Below are positions 55,884-64,000 of a stretch of 64,000 nt of DNA, in pieces (position 1 is the first letter of the stretch; every line of letters starts with the position of its first letter). The stretch comes from Mycogone perniciosa (taxonomy: Eukaryota > Ascomycota > Sordariomycetes > Hypocreales > Hypocreaceae): contig JAOALB010000045.1 of NCBI GenBank assembly GCA_025331125.1, forward strand, positions 280,696 through 344,695, in the 5' to 3' direction. A model generated the notes under the pieces. That model saw only the letters and a list, made by a program, of their open reading frames with translations. It had not been told where the DNA came from and did not search any database. Position numbers and translations under genes: made by a program.

Positions 55884-57253
55884 TCAGTCCTGAGGGTCTG
55901 CCTCTTCACTGGTCTCCTGAACTGGGTCTTCAGAAACAGGCCAGCGGCGCAATACAGCCACGAAACCACCACCGGCAACACGCTCACCAACCTTGGGCCG
56001 CATCACCTGTACCGGCTTACCATCCCCGGTCTCGCCCTGTTGTGCCCTAGGCACAACGGTTTTTACATCCCAGTTTCTCCCGCCAGCGCCATCATGAACA
56101 CCGCCCTCACTTGTGGTAGTGGAGTGCAGCTCGATTACCTTCTCCAAGCGGAGGGGTTGGTGCGTCTCAGTGGACCAGGCTTGGAAGTCGGCGATTTGGC
56201 TGATGGATGGATTAAAGACGATGAGCAGGCCGTTGGGGTGCAGTGCTTGGACTACGTGCTCTGCGTTTTCGTGCGCGGAGGGGAGGTCAAGGATGGCGCG
56301 GGAAAGGAAGGGTTTCCCGTCAGATTGCGTGAGTTTTTGGGATAAGTACTCGTTCACGGAGCCGGCGTGGAAGTCGATGGAGGGCAGGTACTGCGCGCGG
56401 CGGAAGTTGCGGACGAGCTTGTAAGCTGCGCGGGCGTGATTCGTGTTACGGTCTAGGGTGTGTAGGACGGCGCGGCGGGAGGAGGCGTAGGCGTCGAGGG
56501 CGGATTGCTCGTCTGGTAGGATGTCAAGGCAAGAGGCGGAGGTGGAGAAGTCGTAGTGGGACTTGAAGCGTGCAGAGCAGAGGAGATGTCGTAGGGAGGA
56601 GGGGAGCGGAGGGTTGGCGGCGTGGATGGCGCGGGCGATATGAATGGTGAGGCTGCCCATGCCGGTGCCTGCTTCGAAGATTTCGAAAGGGGCGGATTGG
56701 ATGTCATCGTCGTTGTCTTCTTCGCCTGGGCGGGAGGGGTTGAGATCGAGGAGCGAGACGATGGTGTTGGCATCCTGGGGATAGATCTATGCTCAGAGAT
56801 AGCGCAATGGTTTAGCAACCCGACCGGCCTGTCACAGGATTTTGGTTTGTCTCATACTGGAGTGGCGAGTCGTTCGCTGTTGACGATGTAGCCGGCGAGG
56901 GTAGGTTCATGAAGGACAACCGAGTTTCCAGCGCTATCGCGAACGATGTCGAGGATCTGTCGGCCGATGAGGCCTTCGCTAGGAATAGAGGTCCCGTATG
57001 ATAGTTTCACGCGGGAGCCGGGGCGAAGCGGCGCGGTGAGGTGCCATTTTGCGTGCTTGGTGCCATGTTGGCGTAAGGAAAGAACATCGTGCTCTACCAA
57101 GAATGTTTATTAGCTTGGGGGGTCAGTCAGTCGCGGGTTGGTTGGTGAAGCTGCACCTTTGACCAAACGGCTGCAAGAGTATAGCCGGAGCTGGGCAACG
57201 TGATTTCGTGATTCGCGGACACACCGAAGGCCCAATTGGCCACACAGCGACAT
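55884..57253 (-). CDS. TRM61/GCD14-family tRNA (adenine-N1) methyltransferase, probably mitochondrial
   Basis: Three exons give 411 residues: 57253-57157, 57093-56858 and 56786-55884; the introns have GTGCAG and GTATGA donors and branch boxes GCTAAT and GCTAAA. The first 30 residues (MSLCGQLGLRCVRESRNHVA) are rich in Arg and lack acids early on, as in a mitochondrial targeting peptide. The following beta-barrel-like part (VKLSYGTSIPSEGLIGRQ) and the IYPQDANTIVSLLDL motif are characteristic of GCD14/Trm61, and motif I reads FEAGTGMGSLTIHIA with an intact GxGxG. The family methylates A58 in the T loop of tRNAs; the nuclear enzyme needs Trm6, whereas mitochondrial and bacterial forms (TRMT61B, TrmI) act as homotetramers. 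The position of the start is a choice: no upstream in-frame ATG was found. Substrate and location are inferred. Confidence 0.83.
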
Positions 57254-58171
57254 GTCGTGAAGTTTGGGCGTTTGAAAGGTGGTGTTGGAGATGTCGTAGA
57301 TTTGCGCCGGGGATTCTTCGGAGAAGTTCACCAAAGAAGACCTGCGACTTGTGATCAGGCGTTAACCTTCGTACATGGCAAAAATGGATTCGCGTCCTGG
57401 GAGATGCAAGAATTAAATTGTTTGAGATGGTGATTTCATTCATTAGGCATCGTAGTAATATTGATGATGGCCTCACTGGCAAATGGCAAAAGGCAAAAGA
57501 CAAAAAGAAGTCGGTGTTGATCACGCCTTCTCAAAACGAGTTCGTTTGTTCCTGCCTTCTCAACTCCAGCCTGCTGCTCTATCTCAGAAGCAGGAAATGC
57601 CCTTCAATCAAAGAATTTTCTCCTCAAACACCACAACTCCAGATCCGTTTTTTTGTTAAAAACAGACATCTGTCTCATCGTCATATCCCACTATATTCGC
57701 CTCCCAATGCCGCTTTGTGCCATCATGGCGTCTGCTCATGTCGTTTCGACCCCCCGAAATGCGAGGACCGCACACTAATAATAATATACACGGATATGTT
57801 TCTCCCAAGTTCCCGAATCCCCGTTTCCTCGCGGTCTTATCGAAGACCCAAAACGCCGGCCCATGTTGCAGCAACCAAGGACAACCGGGGAATTAAATGA
57901 CCCAAAAAAAGAATAGATAACCAGAAAGAGAACCAAGTCTCAGCTGCCCAAACTCCAGGCTCTGTGTGGGAATGATGGAGAAGATATAAAGGAAATCGTC
58001 GCTGTGGGTGCTGCCAACATTCTTCATGCTAGATGCAGTCTCTCGCTTTCGATGCAAAATTCCGCCGTCCATTCATATCCGTCAAATCGCGCTGCCAACG
58101 CTCTTCCGTCCCGGCATAACAATCGTGGGGGTGAGGGAGGGACAAGAAATTACAACACTCAGACAACTCTG
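57254..58171. other. Intergenic region
   Basis: Promoter side of the TRM61-like gene and 3' flank of the Clr5-domain gene. No gene seen. Confidence 0.6.
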
Positions 58172-60925
58172 CTAGATGAAGCCCCAGGATCTGTTCGGGG
58201 CCCCTTGTTGGAGAGCCGTCGCCCACACATCCTGAGGCACGGGGGCATGCTCAGCCGTGTGGAAGTCCTCTTCAAAATATGTATGAATCTTGACCCCGAC
58301 GTGTTCCTCCAGAATGGCCACCCCTGAATCATACCTCCTTCGGCATCTCTTCGTCCACGGATCTACTTTGACCAGGCTATGGTAGCAATAGCAATTCGGC
58401 CGCGGATCGCGCATTGCGTGCATCACACCAATTCCCCGAAGCAAACGCCACAAGTCTACCGCCGCTTGTTTGGTGGCTTCTGAGCGTGGGGACACCGTGT
58501 ATAGCATCTGTAAGATCGCATATCGGAGTGTTACAACATCAGCACTGCTGGCACCATGCCGTTGTTCAAGCTGCCGTTGCAGAACACGCAGCTCAAGAAC
58601 AAGTTTTTCGAGTCTCTCGATGTTTACTTGGTTATGAAACAAGCCAAGGTCAATCCATGTTCGAGCCACATACGGGTGGCGACGCCCATAAATGGCCTCG
58701 AGTTCCTCTGCAATTGTAGAGATACTGCTCCACAACAACTCTGAAAGCGTCTTGGCCCCATGTTTCTGCTGAACTTCATATAGACAGCTGAAAATCTGTC
58801 GAAGAGGATGCGTCCGTTCCAAGTTGGTCGTAGAATATGCTGCCAAATATTTGCACAGTGCCGTCATCATCCCCGGATCTCGATTGATCATGCCTAATAT
58901 CAACTCCATGATACCTTGAGGCGAAAGTTTTTTCAGGTCCAACTCGAGTTGCTTGAAAGCTCTCATGAGGTAATGACCCCCTTGATCGGCGTCGTGCGCT
59001 TCGAAATAGAAGTTGGCTTCCAACAAAAGCTCGCTAGATCCGGCCCCCCAAACCATAATCGATGCCCAACTGACCTGGGTTTCAGTTTCCACCTCAAATT
59101 GCCGACAATGAAGGAACGCTTTTCGCATGTTTCCAACCACGAGTTCCTGTGCTCGGACCAGATCGGGCGATTTGAGGGCTGGGGGAGGCGTCGGTGTTCG
59201 GCAGCGTACATGGGCTGGCAAGTCAGCAGGCAACTCAAAGTCGATCAAGTCATACTCCGTCACGCCTTTTCGCTTCAAGTAGGTGCCCAGGTTTACCACC
59301 CTTCCATTTCGAACAAACTCTGAAACCTTGCCCTCAGCGTCTCGTTGAAACTTCATTGACAAGAGCCGCTTCACTTCCTCCTCTGTATTATTCTTGACGA
59401 ATCCCCACTGAGAAAACCGCGTCTTATACATCTTCGGCCTGGGATTTGTCAGAAAAAACGTCAACAAATCACATGGGCGCCAATGCTCACGTAGCCTGAA
59501 ACCTGTATTTGTCGAGCATGATGCTCATCACTTCCTTCAGCGGTCTCCTCTCCTCAAGATATAATATTCGGATCGTAGATTTATGTTGCTCCCATGCCTC
59601 TGCAGGAACCAGTTCCCGTGGGCGAGTACCTGCATGGGCACGAAGCGAGTCCTATGAATTCATATCAGAAACCGTTTCGCGGCAGCCACTGGGGTGAGAT
59701 GAGGGGGGCTTCATTACATGTTGAGGGGTGGATGAAGAGGCTTCTGATGGTAAAGAGGTCGGCAGAGGCGATGAGACAGGCGCAGGAGCAGGCACAGTAG
59801 CAGGGGTGGGAGCAGGTGTCGGTGGTTGTATTGGTATCGGTGCTGCATGTGATACGAGTGGTTTCCGGGGTGGTTTAGCTGGGGCTTTCCCCTTGGCCTT
59901 GGCACTTGGATGGAATTCCAAGATGAACTGGCTATCGGCATTCATCACGGGTTTCGGCGTGGTTGGTACGGGTGGTGGTGGTCGAAAGTAGCTGCCCAAG
60001 TTGGTGTTGAGATTTGGGGTTGGGGGTGGTTCTAGCTTGATTGAAGTCGGAGGCCGCCATATTTCGAATCCGGGAGTCCCTGGAAGAGGCTGTGTTGGCT
60101 GGCTTGGTGTCGCCATCATCGGAGTGGGAGCCATCGGCGTGGATACCATGGGGCTATTCACACGATTGGAATTCATGAATCCATCCGTATTTCCGAATGG
60201 AGAACAAGAGGAGCCCAGCCCCGGGCTATGCACGTGTTGAACATCATGAAAGCTGCCGAAGGGCATATTACCAGAACGGGGGACAATTGGGCTTGCAACC
60301 GGTGAATTGACACCCAGCGACCCATACTGAGAGCCGCTTGAGCTGGCCATGGGGCTGGTAACTCGGGCTGGATGGGCTACGGAATTGAGACTCCCAAACT
60401 GCGACGACATTGCTGGACTGGCGCCGAGATTGCCCGATTGGTTGATGGGTCTAGGAGGAAGTGGAGGGACATATCCTTTGTTCTCGAAATGCGCAACCAA
60501 ACGGCCAACTCCTCGACCTCCACCTTGAACAGGGTTCAAGGTATTGAACTCCAAGTTGCCCGTGGGAGACATGGTGCATCCGTTGCCGTCATTGTGAAAG
60601 CCTGGGTCGATGTCGGGTGTCCAGTCCATATCGGACTGGGAGGCGAATGACCGTCCATGGGAAGGATCCGTTGGCGGGCACGCTGATGGGTTGTTGAAGT
60701 CAAACCTGTTGACCCAGGTCTGGTTGACGAAACCGAATGAGTCGCCATCGTTGGCAGAAGCGCGAGGCTTGTCCGGTGGTTGATGGAACATGTCGACGTG
60801 CCCACGCCGAGCAGACTGAGCAGAAGGGGCTCGGTCCGCTGGCCGTATGTCTGTCAATCAGTGACGGACTCGGGCGAGTCGTGAGCCTCGGCTGGAAATT
60901 CTCAATCACCAGCGCGAAGATTCAT
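58172..60925 (-). CDS. Clr5-domain protein with long disordered N terminus and helical C terminus
   Basis: My four-exon model gives 858 residues: 60925-60910, 60850-59718, 59651-59491 and 59438-58172. Introns of 59, 66 and 52 nt have GT-AG ends; the first two have CTGAT branch boxes, and the frame closes exactly. Residues 1-385 are Pro/Ser/Asn-rich and disordered. The Clr5 domain sits at about 395-455: EAWEQHKSTIRILYLEERRPLKEVMS-type helix start, a junction to KMYKTRFSQWGFVKN. This fungal module is named after S. pombe Clr5 and is taken to bind DNA. The remaining 400 residues are helical, with TPR-like stretches (AIYGRRHPYVARTWIDLG). Without splicing, the coding parts look like two separate genes. 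The five-codon first exon (MNLRA) with its weaker GTGATT donor is the least certain part. Probably a transcription or silencing factor; target unknown. Confidence 0.8.
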
Positions 60926-63900
60926 CACTCTGTCAAGGTGGTGAGCTTGGTTGCTCAGATGAGAGTCGAGTACAGGAAACAGGCAAAGGTGCCCATAATC
61001 GCCCAGAGAGGAATGACAGTAAAGAAGAGAAACCACAGTACATGCAGTGGTCCAACCTGCTATGACGGCACCCGATACAACGGTAAGAGGGCAGATATCG
61101 ATATCATTCCCCAGAATCGGCTGGTGTGGGCAATGCCTTGATAGGACAACGGAATTGACAAACGAGAGGTGTCTCCCCTGGTTGACCACAGTCGAAGCGT
61201 GGAAGGCCAAGCCACGCAGTGTGAAAGAGGGCGAGCAAAAGTTCCCTCGCCAAATTTACCAAGACAGGGCAATGAAGAGGTGCAAGTATTTCCAGGGTGC
61301 GTCAGTTGGAGGCCCACGCTGAGATAAGAGAGCGAAATCCCCAGGTCTGGTTGATGCAAGTCCGGCACAGCTGTTGTGCTAATGACAGGCCACCAAGGCA
61401 TGAAAGCAGTGGAAGGGGGATGAAGAACGAGGAGCCAGAATCGGGGATGTAACCTAATGCAGGCCGGTGGCTCACTATTCCAACAGCGATGGCGAACAAA
61501 TAACCAGGCCGGGGAAAACGAGGTAGGGCTTGCAGGCAATTGAATTGGAGGCCCCGGGGTGGGAATGCCACCATCGGCCTGAAAGAGAAGGTGATATGAC
61601 CGCAAGCCACCACACACGGGGCAGAGACGCCAATCAGAACGCTTTGGTACGGGCCCCTTGTCGTCGAGGGTCCGGGGCACTGTGCTGGGGACGCTCAATG
61701 ATGGCATGCGACACCAACTGAGCTGGACGACCGATGGCGAGGCGCTGACTAGAGGCGATTCCAGAAGGATTCCGCCCTTTCTGGCCGTGTTGCACCAGAG
61801 GCTGCTGCCATACCAGAAATGCTAGTACTCTGGCGTTGCCATTGAAACGAACAAGGCTTTGCCACAAACTTGACAACCACCAACACAATCCGCACCGGCG
61901 TGCCCGGACGCCGCGGCCATCATCGTCATTGCGAGCGAGATCAAAAGAGTGACCGAGCCCGTGGGCGGGGATGGACACACTATTGCCAGCCATTGTCCCG
62001 CTCACCTGTCAAATTTTCCACCCGTTTTTTTCTCGAAGCCTTGCATTTACCTGCCTACGGAGTACTTTCGGATTTGGTACTCGGTACTCCTAGTCCTACG
62101 ACTAATACATGCTAGTACCTCGGTGTACGGTAATGAGCGAGATGAGGGTTCCCAACGACAAGGCTTTGTACGGAGCACCGAACACAGCCGTTGGAGTACT
62201 CGCACGCTCTCGTTAACCCGTCCGGCGTTGACGACTACTGCCTATTGCTACTACTACTACTACTCCGTACGAGTACGGAGTGCTATTATCGATGGTTCCT
62301 CATGGTTGCAATGATCGCCGTGATACAGCCGACGGATCGCCTTTGATCCATGCATCCTCGTGTATGTAGTAGCGGCATAACCGGCACGGCATCCTGCCAC
62401 AATGGTATTACTACTACTACTGTACGGAGTACCTACGAGCGTACTACGGAGTATTCGCAACAGAGTTACGGCGCACAGGACAGCGAGAGGACCCAAGGAC
62501 AGGCGGGAAACAGACCGGAGGATGTAGGAAACAACGGTGTGGGGCACACGATTCAGCAGCACGGAGCATTGTTGCACAACATGAGCTGGAGGCTTCGGCG
62601 GCCGCCGTTGGGTCGAAGGTCTGGGACTGGCCCGCGTTGCGAGCTGCTGTCAGCAGCAGCGGGACCAACAAGGATATGGCTTTTAAATACGCCGAGAGCT
62701 TGCATGTCCTTTACCTTCAGTGGTGGCTCAAGGGGCCTATAACAGGCACGTCATAAGTCAGATTAGAGTCAGATGTTGTCTATGTTTCACTGGCATGTAA
62801 CTGTGTGCTTGATCACAGATATCAATGGTGAGTGGGATGTCTCTCCAATGGTCATCATGTGCCCCGAGCCCCAGAGCTGAGCTTGAGACCAGGCTTGCCA
62901 GGTTTTTTTCTTATCCAAACCTAACAGCACTTGGACCCGCTGTTACAAAGCAAAGGAAGAAAAAACGTGGAAAGTACTCCGTGCTCCGTGTGGATGATAT
63001 GCACGTCCCATTTGGCATACGACTACTCCGTACTCCGTGCCTACATGCAGGTCTGGCGCAATGCGTCCTGTTGGTCTTCTCTTTACTCTTAGCGTCCGTG
63101 AGCGCAAGATTCCCACTGATTTACGCCATTTTCGTTTCCAACTGTTCTCTGTTGAGGCCGAGGACATGATGAAAACTTCCACAATCCCAACTCGTAATGA
63201 GATCTAGCATTCACATGGAAGGACTCGAGCCCGAAGACTCCCTTGCAGCTGGCTCATTACGGAGTACTAGTCTCGTCCGACGCGTGGTAGGATGAGATTT
63301 GATTCGGGCTGACGGGCACGATCCCTTTCTCAGTAGTACTACTCCATACTACTAGTAACATTCCATCCAAAGTCAGACGGGTTCGGCTGAGATGCGGGAA
63401 CAAAATCGGCCCAATAAGACGATACGAGTACAATGCCTGGAAACAGGGCGTCAATGCCGAAAAGCATTGGCTTGGCTCGCTGATCAGTAGTAGTAGTGTT
63501 TGCGACGGGGAGAGAAGGGATGAAATATTATTAGTACGAGTAGCCGCATGAGACTCGTGGCTGGCGTCCGCAAGCACATCATTTAGCCTTTTTCATTTCA
63601 GCCGGACTTCGACAGGGACCTCAAAGCCAATCGACAGGAGCTTGGCGGCGATGCCAGGATGACAAAGATGCTGAGGTGATCTGGATCCTGGATCCCGACA
63701 TGTCGTCCCGTCCACACATCCCCGTCCGGAGTACTCCGTATATACCCTCGGGCGACTGCCGGACAAAGAGGAGAGGAGAAACGGCGCTTTGATCGCAACC
63801 ATATCTTGCCTCCCGGAGAAATCAAATCTTCAAACTCGAATTTCTCCACCACAAGTCAGCATATTGCCGAATTACAGTTACACTAGCATGTGTCGGTCGA

Positions 63901-64000
63901 CGTCCGTCAGAAGTCAATATCAAATATCCATACCAATGCGGGGGCCGGAGGGCGGAGCTCACCGTGTAGTAGTGTTGCTGGGGGGGGGGGGGGGTGGGGT
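60926..64000. other. Intergenic region to the window end, about 3 kb
   Basis: No supported gene. It carries seven TACGGAGTA or complement motifs (62056, 62261, 62423, 62445, 63024, 63258, 63732), the densest cluster of the window, together with CTA triplet runs (62248-62264 and about 62407-62421). A 15-G run ends the window (63980-63994). A 215-residue minus-strand frame (61060-61707) has no domain and unusual Leu/Pro/Trp composition. Confidence 0.55.
63980..63994. repeat. Poly-G run
   Basis: Fifteen consecutive G residues; length is likely unreliable in sequencing. Confidence 0.7.

Noticed and set aside
61060..61707. 215-residue minus-strand frame
   Set aside because: Leu/Pro/Trp-rich composition without domain; overlapping frames on the other strand are equally open.
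62248..62453. CRISPR-like repetition of short motifs
   Set aside because: Repeats are 9 bp, irregularly spaced and lie in a eukaryotic genome; no array structure.

Overview
The window looks like nuclear DNA of a filamentous ascomycete (Pezizomycotina). I infer Sordariomycetes, probably Hypocreales, from the gene families; no marker gene proves it. Support comes from short introns (about 50-75 bp) with GTNNGT donors, CTAAC/CTGAT-type branch sites and AG acceptors, fungal-only families (Clr5, SesB-type NLR, NACHT-WD40), long disordered single-exon proteins, a tRNA-Glu with an intron in the anticodon loop, and gene spacing of several kb.

Left part (1-24,700). All but one of the protein genes lie on the minus strand: an Ssh4/Ear1-like SPRY membrane protein (45-1733), a single-pass membrane protein (3733-4887), a decayed NACHT-WD40 NLR (about 5684-7767), a disordered protein (9714-11675) and a membrane-anchored endonuclease/exonuclease/phosphatase enzyme (17483-18550). 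A small acidic plus-strand protein (21119-21865) and a tRNA-Glu gene (22173-22260) follow. Long non-coding gaps separate them.

Middle (24,700-44,800). A 1912-residue DH-PH-like protein is followed on the same strand by a 296-residue protein that I tentatively compare with fungal gasdermin-like pore formers, and 519 bp later by a five-exon NLR with a SesB-type alpha/beta hydrolase, an NB-ARC and TPRs. This pair resembles a fungal regulated-cell-death module (inference). A Dcr2-like phosphatase gene converges on the NLR. Next come three tRNA-Trp(CCA) genes, each with a usual small intron in the anticodon loop plus a second 54-nt intron between positions 26 and 27 that carries mRNA-type splice signals. 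I consider this the most unusual feature of the window. A Tho1-like SAP protein gene follows.

Right part (44,800-64,000). After about 5.7 kb without a credible gene there is a 1496-residue protein with a C-terminal methyltransferase-like domain, a TRM61/GCD14-type tRNA methyltransferase gene, and an 858-residue Clr5-domain gene that I assembled from four exons. The last 3 kb holds no gene I can support.

A 9-bp motif, TACGGAGTA or its complement, occurs about 26 times, always outside coding sequence and often beside CTA/TAG triplet runs. Chance would give about one half of an occurrence.
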